From Castellaniella sp049671645 (GTDB taxonomy: Bacteria; Pseudomonadota; Gammaproteobacteria; Burkholderiales; Burkholderiaceae_B): a stretch of 64,000 nucleotides of DNA. Below the pieces are notes generated by a model. The model was not told where the DNA came from, did not search any database, and saw only the letters and a program-made list of their open reading frames with translations. The stretch lies in the NCBI RefSeq assembly GCF_049671645.1, contig NZ_JBATVG010000015.1, positions 1-64,000 on the forward strand, read 5' to 3'. Made by a program: the position numbers and the translations under genes. Below, one piece after another: positions 35,345 to 44,042 of this stretch. How positions within the stretch are numbered: position 1 is the first letter of the stretch; each line of letters begins with the position of its first letter.

Positions 35345-36683
35345 CCGGAATATCGGGTTCGAGGCGGCCGGCGCTCAGCGCAGCGACATAGGGATTCTGC
35401 ACGGCGACGGTCTCGGGCAGCAGGACTGTGCGCCAGGGGGACCGAGCCAGGTCTCCCGTCAGGCCTTGCAGGGTGCGGGCCTGTTCGTCGCCCAGCAGGG
35501 GCAGCAGCTGCAGGCGATAGGCGGCCTGGGCGTAGCGTCCGCCGAGCACAACCTGGTCGATGGGACGCGCTGCGGGGGCCTCTCCAGGCGTCGTGGCCGC
35601 TGTCCAGCCAGCCAGTTGGTCGATCAGATCCCCCAGTTCCTGCGGCATGCGCAGGGCTTCCAGCGTGCCGGATGCGGCGTGCGCCGCCGGCGGCAGCCCT
35701 TGGCTGCGCTGCGGGTCGGGACGATCGCGTTCGAATTCGCCTTCGGCGACGTCGACCAGTTCGTGGCCGCTGATGAAGACCGGTTGCGGGTTGAACGAGA
35801 GCGCGTCGCCCAGCAGTTCGTGCAGGGATCCCCGGGATTGCAGCCAGTCTCGCACGTCGGAGCTGGTGATGCCGGTGGTGCCCAGCGTGACGCGTTGACG
35901 ATCGGCCTGCTGCAGCGCCCGGGTGAACTGGCTGGCCATCGACAAGAGCCGCGCCTGACCGTGGCCCAGGGCCCGGGCCTCGCGTTCCAGGCGCGGATCG
36001 TCGTGGTCGCTGCGGATCAGGGCCGTCAGGGCTTCACCCGCCCGTTCCACCAGTTGCAAGGCTCGTTCGAAACGGGGCTGAGCTTCGCGCAGGCGCGCTT
36101 CCGATCCGCTGGCGATCACGTCGGCGAATTCGTCGTAGCGCCGCGCCAGTTGCGCGTGCAGGTGCTGAATCTGGCCGGCGTCGGACAGGCCCAGGGCCTG
36201 GGCGCCCGCCACCTGGGCCAACAGCGCGGCCATTTCATCGTCCTCATCGGTCGTTCGCGCCAGCGGCGCCAGCAGGCCCTGCAGTTGCTGGGCCAGGGGC
36301 GACAGGTGGTAGTCCTGCGCGGTGGCGTCCCAGATCAGCAGGCCCAGATCGCGCAGGCGCTTGAGACTTGCGTCCAGGGCCTCTGGCCGCAAACTGAAGA
36401 ATGCCTGGTTCAGGTCGTCGCGTTGCAGGCGGCCCCGAGGCAGGGTGGCCAGTTCCAGGAATACCCATAGCCGCAGTTGCGCCATCGCCTGCCCGCCCGA
36501 CAGCAGGCCGCGCAAGGCGTCCAGCACGGCCAGACGTTGGCCCAGCCGCCATGCCAGCGGTGATTCGGCGGCAAAGGCCGGGTCGCGGAAATAGCTCTCG
36601 AATGAGCTGCCATCGGCGTCGTCGGCAAAAGAAACGGCCTCTGGGGCCGGGGCGGAATCCGAGTCGATCATCTGGCGAATCAT
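35328..36683 (-). CDS. MksF/JetA-like kleisin-type subunit of the SMC complex
   Basis: This 451-residue protein is predicted to bridge the SMC heads. The N-terminal 130 residues form a helical, winged-helix-like region (RLQRDDLNQAFFSLRPEALD and LKRLRDLGLLIWD). A long helical middle follows (about 140-265, with LARRYDEFADVIASGSEARL). The C-terminal half is mixed and Pro/Gly-rich. No enzyme motif is seen. It is the first gene of the three-gene operon, the mksF-mksE-mksB order of Pseudomonas and the jetA-jetB-jetC order of Wadjet systems. A second in-frame ATG at 36671 is possible. Confidence 0.65.
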   Translation of the reverse strand: MIRQMIDSDSAPAPEAVSFADDADGSSFESYFRDPAFAAESPLAWRLGQRLAVLDALRGLLSGGQAMAQLRLWVFLELATLPRGRLQRDDLNQAFFSLRPEALDASLKRLRDLGLLIWDATAQDYHLSPLAQQLQGLLAPLARTTDEDDEMAALLAQVAGAQALGLSDAGQIQHLHAQLARRYDEFADVIASGSEARLREAQPRFERALQLVERAGEALTALIRSDHDDPRLEREARALGHGQARLLSMASQFTRALQQADRQRVTLGTTGITSSDVRDWLQSRGSLHELLGDALSFNPQPVFISGHELVDVAEGEFERDRPDPQRSQGLPPAAHAASGTLEALRMPQELGDLIDQLAGWTAATTPGEAPAARPIDQVVLGGRYAQAAYRLQLLPLLGDEQARTLQGLTGDLARSPWRTVLLPETVAVQNPYVAALSAGRLEPDIPDDPHA

Positions 36684-36792
36684 ACTTGATTCGATCCCCG
36701 GATCCGTTCGCCTTAAGCCTTAAAATAGACCTCCGATGATCCGGTATGGCCGGTCATGAACGTCAGGGTCTGAGAAGCGAGGGGAATGCCGA

Positions 36793-38757
36793 ATGTGCGG
36801 TTTGGTGGGGTTTCTGGAGGGCGTGCGCAGCAGCGGCATGGACGAGGCCTCGGCCCTCCTGGGGCGCATGGCGGCGACCATTGTGTCGCGCGGGCCGGAC
36901 GACGCCGGTGTCTGGGCTGACGGTGCCGGTATCGGCCTGGCCCATCGGCGTTTGTCGATTCTGGATCTGTCGCCCGCCGGCCATCAGCCCATGGCGAGCG
37001 CCGGCGGCCGGTACATGATCGTTTTCAACGGCGAGATCTACAACCACCTGGATATCCGGCGCGAACTGGCCGCCGCCGTAGCGGCCGATGGCCAAGGCTG
37101 GCGGGGACATTCCGATACGGAAACGCTGTTGGCGGGTTTCGCCGCCTGGGGCATCCGGGCGACGGTCGAGCGCTGCATCGGCATGTTCGCCTTTGCCGTC
37201 TGGGATCGCCAGGAGCAGGTCCTGACCCTGGGGCGGGATCGTCTGGGCGAAAAACCGCTGTACTACGGCTGGCAAGGGCGGGGGGATGCCGCCTGCTTCC
37301 TGTTCGGCTCGGAACTCAAGGCTTTGAAGGCGCATCCGCGCTTTTCGGCCGATATCGACCGGGACGCCTTGTGCCTGCTGATGCGGCATAACTACATTCC
37401 GGCTCCGCATTCCATCTACCGCGATATTTTCAAGCTTCCGGCCGGCTGCCTGCTGACTGTGTCGCAGCGTCGGCGCGAGCCGCGGATCGAGGCCTACTGG
37501 TCGTTGGCGGATGTCGCCGTCGATGGCGTCCGGGCGCCTTTTTCCGGTTCCGCCGAGCAGGCGACCGACGCGCTGGAGGACCTCTTGAAGTCCGCCGTGG
37601 GCCAGCAGATGATGGCCGACGTGCCCCTGGGCGCCTTTCTGTCGGGCGGGATCGATTCGTCCACGGTGGTGGCGCTCATGCAGGCGCAATCCAGCCGCCC
37701 GGTGAAAACCTTTTCCATCGGTTTTCACGAAGACGGCTACAACGAGGCCGAACACGCGCTGGCCGTAGCCCGCCATCTGGGCACGGACCATACCGAACTG
37801 TACGTCACCCCTCAGCAGGCGTTGGATGTCATCCCCCGGCTGCCCGGCCTGTACTGCGAGCCTTTCGCCGATTCATCGCAGATTCCGACCTTTCTGGTGT
37901 CGCAACTGGCTCGTCAGCAGGTGACGGTGTCCTTGTCGGGCGATGCCGGAGACGAGCTGTTCGCCGGCTATGGCCGCTACGCGCGCAACAGCCGGCGCTG
38001 GGCCCGGGTGGCGCGTGTGCCCTATGGGGTCCGCAGCATGACGGCCGCCGGCCTGCGCGCCCTATCGCCGGACACCTGGCAGGCGGTGCTGGGGCCTGTG
38101 CGTCCCTTGATGCCCCGCTCGTTGCGCAAGGCCCATCTGGGTGAGAAATTGCACCAAGGAGCCGGCACGCTGGCCGCCCGGCGGGTGGACGATCTCTATC
38201 TGGAATCGATTTCCCGCTGGAACCCTGCCGATCTGGTGCTGGGCGGGCGAGAGCCGTCGACCTGCCTGCGCGGCCAGCCGCTGGCGCTCGAAGGCCTGGA
38301 CCCCATGCAGCGACTGATGGCCCTGGATGCCCTCGTGTATTTGCCGGACGACATCCTGGTCAAGGTCGATCGGGCGGCCATGGGCGTGTCCCTGGAAAGC
38401 CGGGTGCCCTTCCTGGACCATCGGGTGGTGGAATTCGCCTGGCGTCTTCCGCAGTCGCTGAAAGTGCGTGACGGCGCCGCCAAATGGATTTTGCGCCAAG
38501 TGCTGTACCGACATGTCCCCAGGGCCTTGATCGAGCGGCCCAAGATGGGTTTCGGCGTGCCGGTCGACCGTTGGCTGCGCGGCCCGCTGCGGGATTGGGC
38601 GGACAGCCTGCTGGACGAATCGCGCCTGCGCCGGGACGGTTTCTTCGATCCGGCCCCCATCCGCCGGAAATGGGCGGAGCACGTGTCCGGACAGCGCAAT
38701 TGGCAATACCACCTGTGGGGCGTGCTGATGTTCCAGGCGTGGCTGGGGGAATCGTGA
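36793..38757 (+). CDS. asnB: Glutamine-hydrolysing asparagine synthetase (AsnB-like)
   Basis: This is a class II glutamine amidotransferase fused to an ATP-pyrophosphatase synthetase domain, making asparagine from aspartate. The 654-residue protein starts with the N-terminal nucleophile Cys2 (MCGLVGFLEG) and contains the amidotransferase residues in RGPDDAG and FNGEIYN, followed by the PPi loop LSGGIDSST at about residue 282. The length and the GDAGDELFAGYGRY motif match the long family type also used in polysaccharide and antibiotic loci. No such genes are nearby, so a housekeeping role is likely. It is divergent from the SMC operon with a 109-base gap. Confidence 0.9.
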   Translation: MCGLVGFLEGVRSSGMDEASALLGRMAATIVSRGPDDAGVWADGAGIGLAHRRLSILDLSPAGHQPMASAGGRYMIVFNGEIYNHLDIRRELAAAVAADGQGWRGHSDTETLLAGFAAWGIRATVERCIGMFAFAVWDRQEQVLTLGRDRLGEKPLYYGWQGRGDAACFLFGSELKALKAHPRFSADIDRDALCLLMRHNYIPAPHSIYRDIFKLPAGCLLTVSQRRREPRIEAYWSLADVAVDGVRAPFSGSAEQATDALEDLLKSAVGQQMMADVPLGAFLSGGIDSSTVVALMQAQSSRPVKTFSIGFHEDGYNEAEHALAVARHLGTDHTELYVTPQQALDVIPRLPGLYCEPFADSSQIPTFLVSQLARQQVTVSLSGDAGDELFAGYGRYARNSRRWARVARVPYGVRSMTAAGLRALSPDTWQAVLGPVRPLMPRSLRKAHLGEKLHQGAGTLAARRVDDLYLESISRWNPADLVLGGREPSTCLRGQPLALEGLDPMQRLMALDALVYLPDDILVKVDRAAMGVSLESRVPFLDHRVVEFAWRLPQSLKVRDGAAKWILRQVLYRHVPRALIERPKMGFGVPVDRWLRGPLRDWADSLLDESRLRRDGFFDPAPIRRKWAEHVSGQRNWQYHLWGVLMFQAWLGES

Positions 38758-38819
38758 GATGAAGCGCTGTTCCGCCGATCGCGGATTCTTCCCAGGGCTG
38801 CGGATTCGAGGCTGCGGGG

Positions 38820-39470
38820 ATGGCGACGCTGGACCTGTTTGGCAGCCCCGCTGAAGGCGCCCGCGACTGGCTGGCTCCGCAGGCCGTCGTCCTGCGGGGG
38901 CGGGCCTTGTCCTGCGCCGATGAATTGCTGGATGCCGTCGCCGCCGTGATCGCGCAGGCGCCGCTGCGCCAGATGGTGACGCCCGGCGGCTTGACCATCG
39001 CGGTGGCCTCGACCAACTGCGGCGTGCTGGGCTGGACTTCCGACCGGCGCGGCTACCGCTACAGCCGGGAGGATCCCGTGACAGGGCGGCGTTGGCCGGC
39101 CATGCCTGCGTGCTTCGCGCAACTGGCGCGGCAAGCCGCCGCCGATGCTGGGTTTCCCGGGTTCGAACCGGATGCCTGTCTGGTCAATCAATATCTGCCG
39201 GGCACGCGGCTGTCGCTGCACCAGGACAAGAACGAGCGCGATTTCGGCGCTCCCATCGTGTCCGTGTCGCTGGGCATGGCGGCGGTTTTCCTGTTCGGCG
39301 GCCATGAGCGCGCCGACCGCGCGTTCAAGGTGAACCTGCATCATGGCGACGTGGCGGTCTGGGGCGGGGCGGATCGCCTGCGGTATCACGGTGTCATGCC
39401 CTTGGAAGACGCCCCCTATGCGCAGCTGGGCAGCCGGCGGATCAATCTCACCTTCCGCAAGGCGGGCTGA
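38820..39470 (+). CDS. alkB: Alpha-ketoglutarate-dependent DNA repair dioxygenase AlkB
   Basis: AlkB removes methyl lesions such as 1-methyladenine from DNA and RNA by Fe(II)/2-oxoglutarate-dependent oxidation. The 216 residues show the metal and cofactor ligands: LHQDKNE (HxD), a second His in RYHGVMPL, and two Arg in RRINLTFR near the end. The length matches E. coli AlkB (216). It stands between asnB and an ene-reductase gene, without the usual ada partner. Confidence 0.94.
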   Translation: MATLDLFGSPAEGARDWLAPQAVVLRGRALSCADELLDAVAAVIAQAPLRQMVTPGGLTIAVASTNCGVLGWTSDRRGYRYSREDPVTGRRWPAMPACFAQLARQAAADAGFPGFEPDACLVNQYLPGTRLSLHQDKNERDFGAPIVSVSLGMAAVFLFGGHERADRAFKVNLHHGDVAVWGGADRLRYHGVMPLEDAPYAQLGSRRINLTFRKAG

Positions 39471-39527
39471 CCCGCGAGCGCGGTACAGTACAGTAAGGCT
39501 TTTGCGTTTCAATCAAGGTAAATCCGC

Positions 39528-40658
39528 ATGACTTCTCTGTTTGACGCCTTTGACCTGTCCGGCCTGGAACTTGCCAACCGGATCGTGATGGCTCCCCTGA
39601 CGCGCAACCGTTCCCCCCGAGCGGTCCCCCCGGCCATGACGGCCCAGTATTACGCCCAGCGGGCGACCGCGGGCCTGATCGTCACTGAAGGCACGGCCAT
39701 CACCCAGCAGGGGCAGGGGTATGCCGACGTGCCGGGCCTGTATAGCGACGAAGCCCTGGCCGGCTGGCGGTCCGTGACCGATGCGGTGCATGCGCAGGGC
39801 GGCAGGATCGTCGTCCAACTGTGGCATGTCGGCCGGGTGTCGCACGTCAGCCTGCAAGCCGGCGGCCAGGCGCCGGTGGCCCCGTCGGCCGTTCAGGCCA
39901 ATGGCAAGACTTACGTGATCGGAGCTGACGGGCAGGGCGGTTTCGTGCCCACGTCCATGCCCCGGGCCCTGGATGCCGGCGAATTGCCGGGCATTGTGCA
40001 GGATTACCGCCGCGCGGCGCGGGCGGCCCTGGATGTCGGGTTTGACGGAGTGGAGATTCACGGCGCGAATGGCTATCTGCTGGATCAGTTCCTGCGTCGT
40101 GGCGCCAATCAGCGCGATGATGCCTATGGCGGGCCGATTCCCCATCGCGCGCGCCTGCTGCTGGAAGTCGTCGATGCCGTCGTGGCGGAAACCGGTCCGG
40201 GACGCACCGGCATCCGGCTGTCGCCGGTGACCCCGTCCAATGATCTGTCCGATCCGGAACCGCAACCTTTGTTCGAGTATGTGGCGCGGGGCCTGGCTCG
40301 GCATGACATGTCCTACATCCATGTCATCGAAGGCGCGACTGGAGGCGAACGGGATTACAGGCAGGGCCAGCAGGCCTTTGATTATGATGCCCTGCGGGCT
40401 GCCTACCGGGATGCCGGCGGGCGGGGCGCCTGGATGGTCAATAACGGTTACGACCTGGCTTCGGCGCAGCAGGCGCTGGCATCCGGCCGGGCCGATCTGA
40501 TTGCGTTCGGGCGGCCCTATATCAGCAACCCCGATCTGGTGCGGCGCCTGCACCAGGGGCTGCCCCTGGCCGATGCGGACCGCGCGACTTTTTATGGCGG
40601 GGGCGCCGAAGGCTATGTCGACTACCCGAATGCCCAGGGGGTCGTTCAGCCGGCCTGA
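39528..40658 (+). CDS. nemA: Alkene reductase of the Old Yellow Enzyme family (NemA-like)
   Basis: This is an FMN-dependent ene-reductase that reduces activated C=C bonds (N-ethylmaleimide, quinones) with NADPH. The 376 residues have the start RIVMAPLTRNRSP, the His/Asn pair and catalytic Tyr in HGANGYLLDQFLR (His-x-x-Asn-x-Tyr), and the C-terminal AFGRPYISNPDL. This is a classical OYE with the complete active site. It is convergent with a quinone oxidoreductase gene (13-base overlap). The two genes may act on related electrophiles. Confidence 0.93.
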   Translation: MTSLFDAFDLSGLELANRIVMAPLTRNRSPRAVPPAMTAQYYAQRATAGLIVTEGTAITQQGQGYADVPGLYSDEALAGWRSVTDAVHAQGGRIVVQLWHVGRVSHVSLQAGGQAPVAPSAVQANGKTYVIGADGQGGFVPTSMPRALDAGELPGIVQDYRRAARAALDVGFDGVEIHGANGYLLDQFLRRGANQRDDAYGGPIPHRARLLLEVVDAVVAETGPGRTGIRLSPVTPSNDLSDPEPQPLFEYVARGLARHDMSYIHVIEGATGGERDYRQGQQAFDYDALRAAYRDAGGRGAWMVNNGYDLASAQQALASGRADLIAFGRPYISNPDLVRRLHQGLPLADADRATFYGGGAEGYVDYPNAQGVVQPA

Positions 40659-41626
40659 GACGCGGATACGACGATCTTGCCCAATTGCGCGTTGGATTCC
40701 AGGTGCGCGATCGCCTGGTCCAGCTGCGCAAGCGGATAGATCCGGTCGATGAGGGGCCGGATCCGGCCGCCTGCGATCAGGGGCAGCACGTCCCGGATGA
40801 CGCCCTGGACGATGTCCTGTCGTTGGGTGGCGTCCAACCCCTTGCTGGACACGCCGAACAGGCGCAGGCGCTGGCTGTGCAGCGCGGCCAGGTCCAGTGG
40901 GCCGCTGGTGATGCCGTCCAGGTAGCCCACGGTGGCCAGGCGTCCCTGGAAGGCCAGGGACCGCACGCATTCCGCCAGCACGGACCCGCCCACGATATTG
41001 ACGATCAGGTCCGTGCCGCGGCCCCCGGTCGCGTTCATGACGGCATCGCGGAAATCCGGATGGCGCGTGGGGATGCCCAGATCCAGTCCTTCCTTTTGCA
41101 AGGCGGCCAGCTTGTCCGCCGAGCCCGAGGTGCCGATCACCCGGGCGCCCAGGGCTTTGGCTAGTTGCAGGGCCGCGACCCCCACGCCCGATGAGACCCC
41201 TGTGATCAACAGCCATTCCCCGGCCGTCAGGCGGCCCTGGGCGACCAGCATGTCATAGACCACCATGGTGGCGATCGGAACGGCGGCCGCCTGATCCCAG
41301 GACAGGGCATCCGGTATCGGCATGGCATCGCGCGCGTCCAGCAGCGCGTGCTCGGCGAATGCGCCCCTGCACCGACCCATGACGCGCTGGCCGACCTGGA
41401 ACGGAGCGCTGTTCGCGCCTGCCGCCACGACCTCTCCAGCCGCCTCGATGCCCAGGGGGACGGGCGTGTCCGCCCCGGATTGGCGCAGCGCCAGGATTTC
41501 CCCCCGATTCAGGCCGGCCGCCTGAACACGCACTAGCAGCTGCCGCGGGCCGGGCAAGGGCAGGGCGGCGTCTTGTCGGGTGATGGCGATCTGTCCGCTC
41601 AGGATCTGGGCCTGATACTGATGCAT
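40646..41626 (-). CDS. Zinc-free quinone oxidoreductase / MDR alcohol dehydrogenase family
   Basis: This is an NADPH-dependent medium-chain dehydrogenase/reductase, quinone oxidoreductase (QOR) branch. The 326-residue protein has the N-terminal GroES-like half (AAGLNRGEILALRQSG, PLGIEAAGEVVAAG) and the Rossmann fold (ITGVSSGVGVAALQLAKALGARVIGT). The structural-zinc Cys cluster is absent, as in QOR. The ATG at 41626 has GGAG upstream. It overlaps the end of the convergent nemA by 13 bases. Confidence 0.9.
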   Translation of the reverse strand: MHQYQAQILSGQIAITRQDAALPLPGPRQLLVRVQAAGLNRGEILALRQSGADTPVPLGIEAAGEVVAAGANSAPFQVGQRVMGRCRGAFAEHALLDARDAMPIPDALSWDQAAAVPIATMVVYDMLVAQGRLTAGEWLLITGVSSGVGVAALQLAKALGARVIGTSGSADKLAALQKEGLDLGIPTRHPDFRDAVMNATGGRGTDLIVNIVGGSVLAECVRSLAFQGRLATVGYLDGITSGPLDLAALHSQRLRLFGVSSKGLDATQRQDIVQGVIRDVLPLIAGGRIRPLIDRIYPLAQLDQAIAHLESNAQLGKIVVSASQAG

Positions 41627-41756
41627 GGTGTCTCCGGAAGGAATGGGTTTGTTGCTGGGCGCGGCGCGGCCTGCGCGGCGTGCGGCGTCGTACGGGCGGC
41701 GCGGACGTCGGATCCCGACATGCGGGTCGGCCACGCAGGGGCCGGAGCTTGAAAAA

Positions 41757-42638
41757 TCAGGCGGCGCCCTCGGGCAGGGGGATGAATTCCCGGTCGTCGC
41801 CCGCAGGCAGGGTCATACGTTGCTGGCGCCAGTCTTCGCGGGCCTGCTCGAGCCGGTCCTTGGACGAAGACACGAAATTCCAGTAGATGAAGCGTTCACC
41901 GATGGGTTCGCCACCCAGCAGCATGACGGTGGATGCCTGTCGCGCCAGAACCGTCACGTCGTGCCCGGCTTCCAGGACGATCATGCGGCCTTCGGGCACG
42001 ATGTGGCCGTCGAGTTCGATTTCGCCGCATGCGACGTAGACCGCGCGCTCCGGGTATTGAGCGCCGAGTGTGCGCCGGGCTCCGGCCTGCATGTCCCAGT
42101 GCAGATAGAACAGCGGGGAATGCGTGGGAACCCGGGATGTGGCGCCGTCGATCGAACCGGCGATCAGCCTGCCGGAGACGCCGTCTTCGTGGATTTCAGG
42201 CAGATCCGCCGCGCCCTGATGATGATGAAAGGACGGCGGTGTTTCCTCGTCCTTTTGCGGCAGCGCCACCCAGGCCTGGATGCCGTGCATGGTGGCCCCG
42301 TGGGCCCGCGCGTATTCCAGCCGCTCGCTGTGCGTGATGCCGCTGCCGGCGGTCATCCAGTTGACTTCCCCAGGGCGGATTTCCTGCAGCGACCCCACGC
42401 TGTCGCGATGCGTGATGGCGCCGCTGTGCAGGTAGGTCACGGTGGACAGGCCGATGTGGGGGTGCGGACGGACGTCGAGTTCGCGGGGCGCGCCCGGCGC
42501 GATGTCCAGCGGCCCCATGTGGTCGAAGAAGATGAAGGGGCCGACCATCCGGCGCTTGCGAAACGGCAGCACGCGGCCGACGATGAACCCGCCTCCCAGG
42601 TCGTGAGTGCGGCGATCGATGAGCAGCGTGGCATCCAT
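41757..42638 (-). CDS. Pirin family protein
   Basis: This is a bicupin protein of the pirin family, related to quercetin 2,3-dioxygenase. The 293 residues contain the metal-binding motif PHPHIGLSTVTYL (HxH) with THSERLEYAR (Glu) in the N-terminal cupin, plus the pirin-type opening GFIVGRVLPFRKRRMVGPFIFFDHMG. Pirins from bacteria degrade quercetin or modulate enzymes. The function here is not determinable. Monocistronic on the minus strand, with 118 bases before the next start. Confidence 0.9.
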   Translation of the reverse strand: MDATLLIDRRTHDLGGGFIVGRVLPFRKRRMVGPFIFFDHMGPLDIAPGAPRELDVRPHPHIGLSTVTYLHSGAITHRDSVGSLQEIRPGEVNWMTAGSGITHSERLEYARAHGATMHGIQAWVALPQKDEETPPSFHHHQGAADLPEIHEDGVSGRLIAGSIDGATSRVPTHSPLFYLHWDMQAGARRTLGAQYPERAVYVACGEIELDGHIVPEGRMIVLEAGHDVTVLARQASTVMLLGGEPIGERFIYWNFVSSSKDRLEQAREDWRQQRMTLPAGDDREFIPLPEGAA

Positions 42639-42724
42639 GGCGGTATCCGTAGGCAGATTGACACAAAGGGTTCGACCGGGCCATGCGACATGGCGGGGCG
42701 CAGCCGCGCGGGCATCCGGATTCC

Positions 42725-43954
42725 TTACGATTGTGAACCCTTTTGCGTTTTCAAGTAAGGGCAGGTGGATTCGCTCAGGGGGCCATAGGCGGTTTCGGCC
42801 GGGATGACGGCCACGACCTTGTGCAGATCCCAGGGACCCGTGCTCTCGGCGGGGGTCTTGACCTGCAGCAGGGTCAGATCGTTCATCATGCGGCCATCGG
42901 CGCGGATGACGCCGTTGTGCACGAAGAAATCGTTCACAGGATGTGATTTGAGCCAGGCCATGACAGTGTCGGCATCATCCGTGCCGGTCTGGCGCACAGC
43001 ATTCAGATAGGTGGCGGCGGCGGAATAATCGCCGGCCTGGCCGTAGGTGGGCATGCGCCCGATGGTGTCGAAATAGCGGCGCGACCAGGCTTCGGAATCC
43101 GGATTCTTGTTCCAGTACCAGGGCACGGTGAAATACATGCCTTGGGTGACGTCCAGCCCCAGGGCGTGAATGTCCAGGAGCGTGGCGGTCAAGCCCACCG
43201 GCATCATGGTCCGGGTCAGGCCGAATTCCACGGCTGTTTTCAGGGAATTGACGAAGTCGGCCGTGGCATTGGCCAAGGCCAGCACCTTGGCGCCAGAGCC
43301 TTGCGCCTGCAAGAGGAATGATGAGAAATCCGCTGTGCCCAGCGGGGTGCGCACGGACCCCAGCACCTGGCCGCCTGCGGCCTGCACCACGGCGCTGGTG
43401 TCGCGCTCCAGTTCGTGACCGAAGGTGTAGTCCGTGGTCAGGAAGAACCACGAAGCGCCGCCGTGCCGGACCACCGCGGCGCCCGTGCCGCGCGCCAGCC
43501 CCCGGGTGGAGTAGGTGTATTGGATGGTATAGGGAGTGCACTGGGCATTGGTGAATGCCGATGCCCCTGCGCCCGAGGTGATGAACGGCTTCTTCTTTTC
43601 CGCGGCGACCGCGGACATGGCCAGGCTGGCGGCCGAATTGGTCCCGCCGATCAGCAGGTCCAGGTGCTGATTGTCGAACCAGTCCCGCGCCAGGGCCGAG
43701 GATACGTCAGCCTTGTTGCGGCTGTCGGCCACCAGCAATTCGATCTTCCTGCCATCGACGACGCCGCCGGCATCGGCGATCGCCATGCGGATGGCATGCG
43801 CGCCGCCGGGGCCGTCGCCATCGGCATAGACACCCGACATGTCGGTGATGAAGCCGATGCGGATGACGTCATTGGAAATCGGACCGGCGGCGGCCGATAG
43901 GGCGCTCAGGGCCAGCGCCAGGCCGGCCCCGAAGCGGGCGTTGCGGATATTCAT
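42725..43954 (-). CDS. ABC transporter solute-binding protein, branched-chain amino acid (HAAT) type
   Basis: This is a type I periplasmic binding protein (Peripla_BP_6, LivJ-like) that captures amino acids or other small molecules. It has 409 residues with a signal peptide (to about residue 24, ending SAAAG) and the opening NDVIRIGFITDMSGVYADGDG typical of the family. The ATG at 43954 follows the ribosome site AAGGAG. No permease or ATPase gene lies beside it, so it is an orphan binding protein. Such orphans are abundant in Bordetella and Achromobacter. The ligand is unknown. Confidence 0.9.
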   Translation of the reverse strand: MNIRNARFGAGLALALSALSAAAGPISNDVIRIGFITDMSGVYADGDGPGGAHAIRMAIADAGGVVDGRKIELLVADSRNKADVSSALARDWFDNQHLDLLIGGTNSAASLAMSAVAAEKKKPFITSGAGASAFTNAQCTPYTIQYTYSTRGLARGTGAAVVRHGGASWFFLTTDYTFGHELERDTSAVVQAAGGQVLGSVRTPLGTADFSSFLLQAQGSGAKVLALANATADFVNSLKTAVEFGLTRTMMPVGLTATLLDIHALGLDVTQGMYFTVPWYWNKNPDSEAWSRRYFDTIGRMPTYGQAGDYSAAATYLNAVRQTGTDDADTVMAWLKSHPVNDFFVHNGVIRADGRMMNDLTLLQVKTPAESTGPWDLHKVVAVIPAETAYGPLSESTCPYLKTQKGSQS

Positions 43955-44042
43955 GCGAACTCCTTGGAGACGAAGAGCATGATGCCATGGCGGCTGGGCC
44001 GGCAAGTCAATATGCCTGCCGGCGTCGGGGTCTGCGCCGGGT

